Below, piece by piece: positions 1-7,189 of a DNA stretch of 14,579 nucleotides. The notes under the pieces were generated by a model. The model saw nothing but the letters and a program-made list of their open reading frames with translations, made no database searches and was not told the DNA's origin. Made by a program: the position numbers and the translations under genes. Each line of letters opens with the position of its first letter. Positions within the stretch are counted from its first letter, which is position 1. The DNA is from JBDLID01 sp039715055 (GTDB taxonomy: Bacteria; Desulfobacterota; Desulfobulbia; Desulfobulbales; Desulfocapsaceae). The DNA lies in NCBI GenBank assembly GCA_039715055.1, contig JBDLID010000079.1:1-14579 (forward strand), given 5' to 3'.

Positions 1-669
1 CAGGGAGTGGGTGTTGTAGATTTCGGCAACCACCATGGACTTGCTGACAAACTGGCCGATGTCGACATTTTTAGCCAGAATTCTACCGTCATAGGGGGCG
101 CGGATGGCTGTGCGCTCAAGATCAAGGGCGGCCTGGTCGCGCCTGGCCTCAGCCCCTTTGACTGCTGCCTCGGCAGAGGCCAGGTAGGGTTTTCTCAAGA
201 CCAGGTCCCCTGCGGATTCCCTGCCCTTGAGGCGTTGCCAGTTACGTCTGGCCTGTTCGCCTTTGGCCTGCTCCTCCACGAGCTTTGCCTGGGCCAGGGC
301 CAGGTCGGCTTCGGCAATTTTCAGGGCGGCCCGGTAGTCGCGATCATCGATGCGAAAGAGCAGCTCGTCCTTTTTGAAAAAGGAACCGACCAATACATGA
401 TCACCCAGTTCAGTGATCACGCCGCTGACCTGGGCGGCCACCGAACCGGAACTTTTTGCCTGAAGTTTTCCATAGCTCTGCAGCCGGACCCGGTACGGTT
501 CCGTGGCCAGTTTTTTGACCTCCACAGTTACCAGCGATCGTTTGTTCATTTTTTTCTTTTCCGCCTTGGGCGGGTTGGAAAAAATCTGCATGGCCAGGAA
601 TACGGCGCCGCTGAGAATTGCAGCGCTGACGATAACCTGGATCAGGCGTCTGCGAAAATTAGCTGTCAT
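1..669 (-). CDS. RND-type efflux periplasmic adaptor (HlyD/MFP family), 3' part cut by window edge
   Basis: This is the membrane fusion subunit of a tripartite efflux pump, linking an inner-membrane transporter to the outer-membrane channel encoded just upstream. The 223 visible residues start MTANFRRRLIQ and continue without a stop to the left edge. Residues about 8-30 form a basic-then-hydrophobic anchor. A lipoyl-like half follows (residues about 65-105, with FRIDDRDY), then an alanine-, glutamate- and arginine-rich coiled-coil hairpin (about 107-185). The second lipoyl half contains the family signature RAPYDGRI (190-197) followed by IGQFVSKSM. The beta-barrel and membrane-proximal domains would lie outside the window. 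The ATG overlaps the stop of the outer-membrane factor gene (ATGA), so the two are probably translationally coupled. The transporter gene is expected next, beyond the left edge. Family certainty is high; the substrate is unknown. Confidence 0.93.
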   Translation of the reverse strand, partial: MTANFRRRLIQVIVSAAILSGAVFLAMQIFSNPPKAEKKKMNKRSLVTVEVKKLATEPYRVRLQSYGKLQAKSSGSVAAQVSGVITELGDHVLVGSFFKKDELLFRIDDRDYRAALKIAEADLALAQAKLVEEQAKGEQARRNWQRLKGRESAGDLVLRKPYLASAEAAVKGAEARRDQAALDLERTAIRAPYDGRILAKNVDIGQFVSKSMVVAEIYNTHSL

Positions 670-2102
670 GGCTGGTTTTCATTGGGTTTGGAGGAAGTTC
701 CGATGGACGATATGTCAAAGTCTTCGCCAAGGGCAAGGATCAGGTCGATACGGTTCTGAATCTGTTCATTGTAGATGGCAAGAACCGTGGACTGGGCATC
801 AAAGGCACGGCGCTCGGCTTCGAGTACGGTTACATAGCCTACAAGGCCGTGTTGGTACTGCTCAAAGGCGAGGTCCCGGGCCCGGGTGGAATCGGCCGAG
901 GCCTGTTTGAGATGTTTCTGCTGAACCTGCAGCTTCTCTTCACGGTCAAGACCGTTTTCAACTTCGATAAAGGCCTTGAACAGGGTGTCCTGGTAGGCTG
1001 CTGCCAGCTGTCTGGCTCTTGCTTCATTCTGTCTCTGTTTTGCCTTGAGTCGGCCGCCATCAAAGATCGGGGCGGCAAGGCCTCCCAAAAGTGACCAGAG
1101 CACGGCCTCGGGATCGGTCAGGTCGCGGAGGGTTTCAGAGGCTGTTCCATACTGGCCGGTCAGTTTCAGGGAGGGGAAACGATTCTTGTAGGCCTCGGCC
1201 AGCTGCAGATTGGCCGCCGCCAGCCGGTGCTCGGCCATGAGAAGATCCGGTCGCCTGTTAAGGATGTCTGCCACTATTCCCGCCGGAATGGCAGGCAGGT
1301 CATGGAGAAGTCCGGCATCGGTCTCAATGCGGCCGGTGGGGTAGCGGCCGAGACTGATTTCAAGTTCCCGCCTGACCTGGAGACGTAGTTTGCGGCGATT
1401 TTCAAGACGGGCACCAGTTGCTGAATAATCAGCCCTTGCCAGGTAGAAATCCAGAGAGGAGTTTACGCCCAGCTGATACCCCTCTTCAATGATGGCAAGG
1501 TTCTGTTCCAGGTTTTTCTGGCGCTGGAGGAGGAGCTCCAGCTGCTGGTTTTCCTCTACTAACCGGTACCAGAGGATAGCGATATGGCGGGTCAGATCGA
1601 GGCGGGCCTTGCGAAATCCTTCACGGGCAACTGTGGCGGAAAGTGCTGCCGCCCTGGTGCGGTCACCCAGTTTCCCCCAGATGTCGAGCTCCCAGCCCAT
1701 GTCCAGGCCGAGGCTGAAACGGTTTGCGCTGGTCCCTCGGTCCTCCCGGCCTCCCCGTAAAAAGGCTTCCAGCTGGGGCAAACGGTCACTGCCGGTAATG
1801 AGGGCCTGTTGGATGGCCTCTTCCACCTCTTCATGCTTCTGCTGCAGTGCAGGGTTGTTTGCAAGCCCCTCGTTGATGAGTCCGGTAAGAGTCCGGCGGT
1901 GGTTTTCCGGCAGCCAGTCGTCATTTTGTTCTGTACGCGAGTGAGGGCTGCTCCAGGTTTGAATCGGATCCACAGCTGGCTTTTCAATCGCAGCCGGGGC
2001 CTTGAAGAGACAGCCGTTGCAGCAGAGAAGAGCGAGAAGCAGGAGGAGACAGTGAAAGATGCTCACCATCCTGGTCAGTATGTCCGGCGGGAATAATCGC
2101 AT
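666..2102 (-). CDS. Outer-membrane efflux channel lipoprotein, NodT/TolC family
   Basis: This is the outer-membrane channel of a tripartite efflux system (478 residues, normal for NodT-type proteins). Signatures seen: GWELDIWGKLGDRTR in the first repeat; ADILNRRPDLLMAEHRLAAA and the following FPSLKLTGQYG in the middle; and APIFDGGRLKAKQRQNEAR in the second repeat, which is the classic FDGGR motif. The N-terminus has a leucine-rich signal with cysteines at 27, 28 and 31. C31, preceded by Gly, is the best lipid-attachment candidate, although the lipobox is poor. The start is uncertain. The first ATG (2102) has no Shine-Dalgarno and sits where the predicted promoter would begin transcription. 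An internal ATG at codon 12 (2069) would give a shorter signal peptide, also without a clear Shine-Dalgarno. The stop overlaps the adaptor start by four bases. Confidence 0.93.
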   Translation of the reverse strand: MRLFPPDILTRMVSIFHCLLLLLALLCCNGCLFKAPAAIEKPAVDPIQTWSSPHSRTEQNDDWLPENHRRTLTGLINEGLANNPALQQKHEEVEEAIQQALITGSDRLPQLEAFLRGGREDRGTSANRFSLGLDMGWELDIWGKLGDRTRAAALSATVAREGFRKARLDLTRHIAILWYRLVEENQQLELLLQRQKNLEQNLAIIEEGYQLGVNSSLDFYLARADYSATGARLENRRKLRLQVRRELEISLGRYPTGRIETDAGLLHDLPAIPAGIVADILNRRPDLLMAEHRLAAANLQLAEAYKNRFPSLKLTGQYGTASETLRDLTDPEAVLWSLLGGLAAPIFDGGRLKAKQRQNEARARQLAAAYQDTLFKAFIEVENGLDREEKLQVQQKHLKQASADSTRARDLAFEQYQHGLVGYVTVLEAERRAFDAQSTVLAIYNEQIQNRIDLILALGEDFDISSIGTSSKPNENQP

Positions 2103-2108
2103 TGGTCC

Positions 2109-2137
2109 AGTTTAGAAGAACTATGGGCTGATGTCAA
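2109..2137 (-). promoter_or_regulatory. Predicted sigma-70-type promoter of the efflux operon
   Basis: On the minus strand there is a perfect TTGACA -35 (plus coordinates 2132-2137), a 17-base spacer and a -10 of TAAACT (2109-2114, 4 of 6 matches to TATAAT). Transcription would begin near 2101-2103, almost at the first possible ATG of the outer-membrane factor gene. Translation would therefore be either leaderless or from a downstream start such as the ATG at 2069. No obvious long operator palindrome overlaps it. Confidence 0.5.
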
Positions 2138-2242
2138 AATGAAGATGCACCGGAGTCCAGTTATTGGAGTTGATTTTTGGACCCCATGAGGTATTGAAAT
2201 GAATCCATGTCCGGGGTACTCTAATGTCACTTAGCGGATAAC

Positions 2243-2255
2243 TTCAAGTTTTGAA
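2243..2255. repeat. Short inverted repeat upstream of the secreted protein gene
   Basis: TTCAA-GTT-TTGAA is a perfect 5-bp inverted repeat ending 22 bases before the ATG at 2278 and just ahead of the Shine-Dalgarno. It could be a small operator half-site pair, but arms this short often occur by chance. Confidence 0.2.
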
Positions 2256-2277
2256 TATAAATAACAGGACGATTGCA

Positions 2278-2790
2278 ATGGAAAATAGCAGATATTCACA
2301 ACTACCGTCTTTGCTGATTTACTCACTGATTGTCTGTTTTCTTCTGTTTTCTCCTGGAGTGGACAAGAGCTCGGCGGATACTTTTTTTCTGACCCTTGAC
2401 GAGGCCCGTGAACTGAGCCTGACCGATGCGGAATGGGACATGCCACCAATGCTGACCAGAGGAGTGTCGCTGGGGCCGGTTATTGATTTTCAGTCCCCTG
2501 TTCTTTCCAACGACTCCAACCCGACGCTTGAGGCGGCTTCACCCCTGAGCCTGGTGGTGATGTTCAGGGAAAATCAGGCTCCCGTTGATATGAACAGCCT
2601 GGAGATCACCGCCAAAAAAGGTTTTTTCTCCAAATCGCTGACTGATCGTGTCAAACCCTTTGTCGAGGGAACGGCTTTGAAGGCCAGCGGGCTGAAAATT
2701 CCTGAAGGAAAGTTTAAAATCGAGGTCGCCATTACCGATGTTAAGGGCAACCAGACAAGTGTGGAGTATCGTCTGGTGGTGAAAAACTAA
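2278..2790 (+). CDS. Small secreted protein with a predicted Ig-like beta-sandwich, function unknown
   Basis: I do not recognise this 170-residue protein as a named family. It begins MENSRYSQLPSLL and has a hydrophobic signal segment (about 10-27) followed by small residues (SSAD, about 33-36), consistent with export. The middle part contains GVSLGPVIDFQSPV. The last 90 or so residues alternate short hydrophobic strands and end with EVAITDVKGNQTSVEYRLVV, the pattern of the closing strands of bacterial Ig-like or fibronectin-type domains; this fold call is an inference. The ATG at 2278 is chosen because AGGA (2266-2269) lies eight bases upstream; a TTG nine codons earlier (2251) lacks such support. 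It lies upstream of the secreted CHAT gene on the same strand, 190 bp away, so it may serve as a partner or substrate. Confidence 0.8.
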   Translation: MENSRYSQLPSLLIYSLIVCFLLFSPGVDKSSADTFFLTLDEARELSLTDAEWDMPPMLTRGVSLGPVIDFQSPVLSNDSNPTLEAASPLSLVVMFRENQAPVDMNSLEITAKKGFFSKSLTDRVKPFVEGTALKASGLKIPEGKFKIEVAITDVKGNQTSVEYRLVVKN

Positions 2791-2909
2791 CAGTCGCTGA
2801 TCTGTTACAAACGCCTTCGACTCCATGGCTGGAGTGTAATAGTCAGCCATTTCCTTCAGGGAGGAGTGATCGGCCCAGGTTGCCACACCCTAAAAGAGTC
2901 CATTCATTC

Positions 2910-2940
2910 CCGGCAAAAGTAGTTCAGCCGCTTTTGCCGG
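2910..2940. repeat. Perfect 10-bp inverted repeat (possible terminator or attenuator hairpin)
   Basis: CCGGCAAAAG (2910-2919) and CTTTTGCCGG (2931-2940) are exact reverse complements separated by 11 bases, giving a stable stem. It lies 120 bases after the small secreted protein gene and 40 bases before the CHAT gene. The sequence that follows (acccgtctttccaatttttc) is pyrimidine-rich but lacks an immediate uridine run, so it is not a textbook intrinsic terminator. It could partly terminate transcription, stabilise the upstream message, or be a protein-binding site. Confidence 0.5.
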
Positions 2941-2980
2941 ACCCGTCTTTCCAATTTTTCAAGGTACCCTTAAGAAGACC

Positions 2981-5900
2981 ATGCCCATGAAAACCATTTT
3001 GGCTGTGATCTGCTGGCTGCTGTTTGTATTGACTGGACAGTGTGCTTACTCCCAGTCCTGGGAATCAGCAAATACCAATTTTGCTGCACTGCAGGCGGCA
3101 AATCAATACCAGGAAGCATTAAAAACGGCAGTCCAGGCTTTAAAGGCAGCCCAGGAACAGTTCGGTTTTGACTCCACGCAGTATCGTCAGTCATTGGCCA
3201 ATATGGCCAGGGCCCACCAGGGACTGGAACAGTGGGAGCAGTCAATCAGGTTTTCAAAGGAGTTGATACGGCTTGACCTTGGACGTCTTGCAAGAGCCGA
3301 TATCAGCGGTTCGACCTCTGTGGCCATGTTTCTTACGAGCTACGAGTATCTTCATAACAGGCGCAGTGCTGCAACTGCCTATGAAAGAGCCGGGACCAGA
3401 CTGGGGCGGGCAGATTTGATTGACCCGCAGCTCTATACCGCACTCAGGTCCATTTACAGCGAGGAACTGGAAAATCAGGGGGCGATCACTGTCCAGCAGG
3501 CCTACGGCCAGATTGGTAAATATTCCGGCGGCGATTATTCGCAGCAGGTTGAGAATTTATCCAATATTTTAGAAAGTACGAAAAATGCAGGTCTGGAGAA
3601 ATGGATGACCCCGGAGCAGAAGGAGCAGTGGCAGAAGTTCCAGGCTGCCCAGGAGAATCCAAACGCGCTCCATCCCAAAAAGCAGCCGGGTGAGCAATCC
3701 ATTGCGACTCTTGCCGCTCTTTGCCGGAAATACACCCTGCAGGGGTATTTCTCAAAGGGTGTTGAGAGTTGTACCAGCCTCTATGAGCTGCGGAAAAGTA
3801 AAGGACTGGAAAACGAGAACAGTCATGCTCTCACCATCTATGACCTTGCCTATCTCCATTGGCTTAACGGCGATATCGAAAAGACAATCGCTCTCTACGA
3901 GGAGGGCATCTCTTTCTGGCAGAAAAACGGTTTTGCCAGCCACGTGGAACATGCTAAGGCCCTGCAGTATCTTGGTACTCTTCTCTTCACAACGCAAAAA
4001 TACAGGGAGGCCGTCCCGGTCCTGAAAAAGGCCGCCGAAGTGATCGCTGAACTTCCCGCTGGAAAGGGTGCAGGGGAGATCACCGCCGTATTGTCAGATG
4101 GTCTCGTGGAACCGCCCTTTGACAAACATGGCTCATACTCGGCAGTGTTGTCTTTGCTGGCCAGCGGTTATCGCTATCTCGGTGACTACGAGAGCGCCAA
4201 AAACGCTTTTGTCCGTTACCGCGCCTATCTGCTTGAACAGAAGGAGACGAACACGGGCTACTGGATGCCCTATGCCCTGAACAGCGGTATTCTCTACCAT
4301 CTCACGAAAAACTGGGAGAATGCGGATAAAAACTTTCTGGCTTATGGCACAATGATCAACCAGATGCTGAACTCCAGTTTTAAAACCGTTGGAATCACCT
4401 CGGAGAAAAAGGCGGCACTGCAGCTGGCAGGCATGAAGTACAGCCGTAACCATCTCTACACCCACGCCTTGATACGAAGCGAGTACAAGCCGGGGCTCAA
4501 AGATGAGATGTACAACTTTGAGCTGAGCAATAAAGGGGTGGTGATACGCACCCAGAAGAAGAAAGTCGAGCAGGTCCTTACCAGCGGCAATCCGGCGCTG
4601 ATCGCTGATTTTGAAAAGTATCTTGAGTTGGGCCAGAAGCTGACCAAGCTGTACCAGGTGCCCATTCTCGATCGCAGGCTCAATGAAAATGCGCTGGAGT
4701 TAGAGGCGGACCGGCTGGAAAAGAAGATTTTGATGGGTCTCATGGCGAATCCAAAGCAGATGGAGCTGGTACAGCTGAGCTGGAAGGATGTGCAGAAAAA
4801 TCTTGGCCAGGACGAGGCAGCCATTGAGTTTTTTCACTTCCAGAGTGCTGACTGGGCCGGCAGTAAGTGGGGCGACAAGGTGTATTACGGGGCATTGATT
4901 ATCAGGCCCGGCTATGAACATCCGGAACTGGTCTCCCTGTTTGAAGCCGCCGAGTTTCAGAAGTTTCTCAACAAGACCAAAACGGCTAATCCCTTTGAAC
5001 AGGTGAGACGGATGTACACCTGGCTGCCCGGGAAGTATGGCGGGCGATACAAGGGGGACATTCTCCACAAACTGGTCTGGAGTCCCCTGGAACCTCACCT
5101 GCAGGGAGTAAAAAAGATCTACTTCAGTCCGGACGGGCTCCTCCACCAGATCTCATTTAATGCCATTCCCGTTGCGGAAAAGAAGACCCTGGTCTCAAAA
5201 TATCAGCTCCACCAGCTGACCAGTACCGGAATACTTGCCGAGAAGGGTGAGCCCCTTTATCTGAAAAAAGAGGACCAGGCGCTGCTGTTTGGCGGAATAC
5301 TCTATGATCTCGATGGAAACAGTCTTGCAGAGAGTGCCAGACAGCGAGGCCAGAAAAGTTCTGAGCTCTTTACCCGTGACCAGTCGTTTAATTTCCTGAG
5401 CCGTGGTCAGACCAAGAGGTCCCCCTGGCCCTATCTTAAGGGGACCCTGGACGAGGTCCAGCAGATTGATGGTCTGCTTGGCAGCAAAGGTACAAAGTCG
5501 CAGGTCGTGGTGAAAGATGAGGCGTTGGAGGAATCTTTCAAAAAGGCGGGGATGGATCAGCCAAAAATTATCCATATTGCAACCCACGGTTTTTTCTTTC
5601 CCAGCGCTGAGCCTCCAAAAATAGAAGGACGATACGGAGATAAGATGGAGCAGCAGGTAGATCCGGATGAGGCCTTTAAACGTGCGGGACTGCTCTTTGC
5701 CGGGGCAAATACCGCCTGGTCAGGCGGTGTCCCGCCGGCCGGTTTTGAGGACGGGATTCTCACCGCCCTCGAGATCAGCAAATTGAACCTGAATACCACC
5801 AGGCTGGTGGTTTTGTCGGCCTGTGAAACAGGGTTGGGAGATGTCAGCGATGGCGAGGGGGTTTATGGGTTGCAGCGGGCCTTTAAACTGGCAGGTGTTG

Positions 5901-6079
5901 ATCATATCATCATGAGTCTCTGGCAGATCCCCGATGCCCAGACGGCTGAGCTGATGAATATTTTTTACAGTCAGTGGCTGGGCGGCAAGGAGCTGCGGGA
6001 ATCATTTCAGATTGCCCAGCAGACCATGTCTGAAAAGTATGAGCCCTTTTTCTGGGGGGCATTTGTCCTGCTTGAATAG
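2981..6079 (+). CDS. Secreted TPR-CHAT protein (caspase-like peptidase of clan CD)
   Basis: This is a 1032-residue protein with an N-terminal Sec signal (MKTILAVICWLLFVLTG, cleavage likely near residues 23-26, AYS-QS). It therefore acts in the periplasm or outside the cell. Residues about 30-460 are helical TPR-like repeats, for example around 246-350 (SHALTIYDLAYLHWLNGD, then ALQYLGTLLFTTQKYREAVP) and 387-420. A linker region runs from about 500 to 600. The CHAT domain fills about 610-1032. It carries HIATHG (catalytic His869) and VVLSACETGLGD (catalytic Cys948), then EGVYGLQRAFKLAGV, MSLWQIPD and the C-terminal WGAFVLLE. Both dyad residues are present, so protease activity is likely but unproven, and the substrate is unknown. 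Two ATGs compete: 2981 (AAGAAG three bases upstream) and 2987 (the same AAGAAG at nine bases, fits the signal peptide better). The gene ends 51 bp before the permease gene. Confidence 0.92.
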   Translation: MPMKTILAVICWLLFVLTGQCAYSQSWESANTNFAALQAANQYQEALKTAVQALKAAQEQFGFDSTQYRQSLANMARAHQGLEQWEQSIRFSKELIRLDLGRLARADISGSTSVAMFLTSYEYLHNRRSAATAYERAGTRLGRADLIDPQLYTALRSIYSEELENQGAITVQQAYGQIGKYSGGDYSQQVENLSNILESTKNAGLEKWMTPEQKEQWQKFQAAQENPNALHPKKQPGEQSIATLAALCRKYTLQGYFSKGVESCTSLYELRKSKGLENENSHALTIYDLAYLHWLNGDIEKTIALYEEGISFWQKNGFASHVEHAKALQYLGTLLFTTQKYREAVPVLKKAAEVIAELPAGKGAGEITAVLSDGLVEPPFDKHGSYSAVLSLLASGYRYLGDYESAKNAFVRYRAYLLEQKETNTGYWMPYALNSGILYHLTKNWENADKNFLAYGTMINQMLNSSFKTVGITSEKKAALQLAGMKYSRNHLYTHALIRSEYKPGLKDEMYNFELSNKGVVIRTQKKKVEQVLTSGNPALIADFEKYLELGQKLTKLYQVPILDRRLNENALELEADRLEKKILMGLMANPKQMELVQLSWKDVQKNLGQDEAAIEFFHFQSADWAGSKWGDKVYYGALIIRPGYEHPELVSLFEAAEFQKFLNKTKTANPFEQVRRMYTWLPGKYGGRYKGDILHKLVWSPLEPHLQGVKKIYFSPDGLLHQISFNAIPVAEKKTLVSKYQLHQLTSTGILAEKGEPLYLKKEDQALLFGGILYDLDGNSLAESARQRGQKSSELFTRDQSFNFLSRGQTKRSPWPYLKGTLDEVQQIDGLLGSKGTKSQVVVKDEALEESFKKAGMDQPKIIHIATHGFFFPSAEPPKIEGRYGDKMEQQVDPDEAFKRAGLLFAGANTAWSGGVPPAGFEDGILTALEISKLNLNTTRLVVLSACETGLGDVSDGEGVYGLQRAFKLAGVDHIIMSLWQIPDAQTAELMNIFYSQWLGGKELRESFQIAQQTMSEKYEPFFWGAFVLLE

Positions 6080-6100
6080 CAGCCATCGTCTGGTTATCAC
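6072..6100 (+). promoter_or_regulatory. Weak candidate promoter for the DMT permease
   Basis: TTGAAT (6072-6077), a 17-base spacer and TATCAC (6095-6100) each match four of six consensus bases. Transcription would start near 6107, leaving a leader of about 24 bases before the ATG at 6131. The -35 overlaps the stop of the CHAT gene. Read-through from upstream is an equal possibility. Confidence 0.22.
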
Positions 6101-6130
6101 TAATTTTATCTGAATATCAATTACGTTATC

Positions 6131-7012
6131 ATGCCCTACGTTCTCCTGATTTGCTCCACCCTGTTCTGGTCCGGCAATTTTGTCCTGAGCAGGGGAATGC
6201 ACGCTGAAATACCGCCCATCGGCCTGGCCTTCTGGCGCTGGCTGACGGCGTTTCTCATTCTGGCGCCCTTTGGCCTGCGCCTCATGTATCGGCAGAGGGA
6301 ACAGCTGAAGCGCCACTGGCGCTTTATCCTCTGTCAGGGGCTGTTGGGAGTCACCGGCTTCAACACTTTGATTTACCTGGCGGTGCAGACCACCTCGGCC
6401 ATCAACGCGGTGCTGGTCAACTCATGTATTCCGGTGATCATCGTTGTCGTCTGCAGGCTGGTCTACGGGGAGCGGCTGAGCCTGCGTCAATGTGTCGGGG
6501 TCTGTATTTCTTTTGGCGGAGTGCTGCTCATCATTTCAAAGGGTGATATCACACTCCTCCTCCAGCTGACATTTAATCGCGGCGACCTTCTGGTGCTGCT
6601 TGCCGCTTTTGTCTGGGCCTTTTACTCTGCTAATTTCAGAAAATACCCGGCAGGACTCAACTCCATTGGTTACCTGACCGCAATTATCATCACCGGTCTT
6701 TTCTTTCTCTTCCCCCTTTACCTCTTTGAACTATCCGGCGGCCGAACTGTGGTGTTGAACACTCCGACAGTTCTCACCATCTGTTATGTGGCACTCTTTG
6801 CCTCGGTTCTCGCCTTTATCTGCTGGAACAAGGCCGTGCGGCAGATCGGCGCCAGCCGTGCCGGCCCTTTCATCCACCTGATGGTCGTCTTTTCCACCAT
6901 CCTGGCCATTACCTTTCTTGACGAGACGCTCTACGCTCACCAGTTTCAGGGGATCGTGCTCGTTTTCACCGGCATTTTTCTGACGACGCTTGCTGTAAAA
7001 AAGCAGGGTTGA
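6131..7012 (+). CDS. EamA/DMT-superfamily inner-membrane permease
   Basis: This is a 293-residue multi-pass membrane protein of the drug/metabolite transporter superfamily, with two EamA repeats and about ten predicted helices. The first repeat runs from the N-terminus (LICSTLFWSGNFVLSRGMHA, then PPIGLAFWRWLTAFLIL) to YGERLSLRQCVGVCISFGGV. The second begins near GDLLVLLAAFVWAFYSANFR and ends with FLDETLYAHQFQGIVLVFTG. The conserved glutamates in the GERLS and DETLY turns are typical of the family. Members export amino acids, metabolites or nucleotide sugars, and the sequence does not reveal the substrate. The ATG at 6131 has no strong Shine-Dalgarno. The gene sits alone between the CHAT gene (51 bp) and the lipid-enzyme gene (about 177 bp), with no clear functional link to either. 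Confidence 0.93.
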   Translation: MPYVLLICSTLFWSGNFVLSRGMHAEIPPIGLAFWRWLTAFLILAPFGLRLMYRQREQLKRHWRFILCQGLLGVTGFNTLIYLAVQTTSAINAVLVNSCIPVIIVVVCRLVYGERLSLRQCVGVCISFGGVLLIISKGDITLLLQLTFNRGDLLVLLAAFVWAFYSANFRKYPAGLNSIGYLTAIIITGLFFLFPLYLFELSGGRTVVLNTPTVLTICYVALFASVLAFICWNKAVRQIGASRAGPFIHLMVVFSTILAITFLDETLYAHQFQGIVLVFTGIFLTTLAVKKQG

Positions 7013-7106
7013 ACAGACTCGAACTCCCTTCAAAGTTCGTTCAGGCAGGGAGCTGGTTCTGCTGCATGGATGGGTGTTGGAATTGTCCCCTCCCTGAATT
7101 AATGAC

Positions 7107-7136
7107 ATGACATTGGGTGAGCATCCGTGAGATAAT
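7107..7136 (+). promoter_or_regulatory. Candidate sigma-70-type promoter for the acyl-activation operon
   Basis: ATGACA (7107-7112, 5 of 6 matches to TTGACA), an 18-base spacer and GATAAT (7131-7136, 5 of 6 matches to TATAAT) lie between the permease and the fused ligase gene. Transcription would start near 7143, giving a leader of about 47 bases to the ATG at 7190. It is the best promoter-like pair in this gap. Short inverted repeats near 7020-7052 (CGAACT/AGTTCG and CTCCCT/AGGGAG) lack a T-run and do not form a convincing terminator for the permease. Confidence 0.45.
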
Positions 7137-7189
7137 AAGTAGAGATTTTTGGTTCCTGGCCTTTGGTTTCACATTACATCGGGAGGCCC

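Noticed and set aside
7..759. Plus-strand open frame of 250 residues at the left edge
   Set aside because: It lies opposite the adaptor gene and the end of the outer-membrane factor gene, both of which have clear family motifs. The frame itself shows no domain.
2981..6079. Possible type III-E CRISPR TPR-CHAT (Craspase) partner
   Set aside because: There is no Cas7-11-like gene, no repeat array and no other cas gene in the window, and the protein has a signal peptide, unlike the cytoplasmic CRISPR partner.
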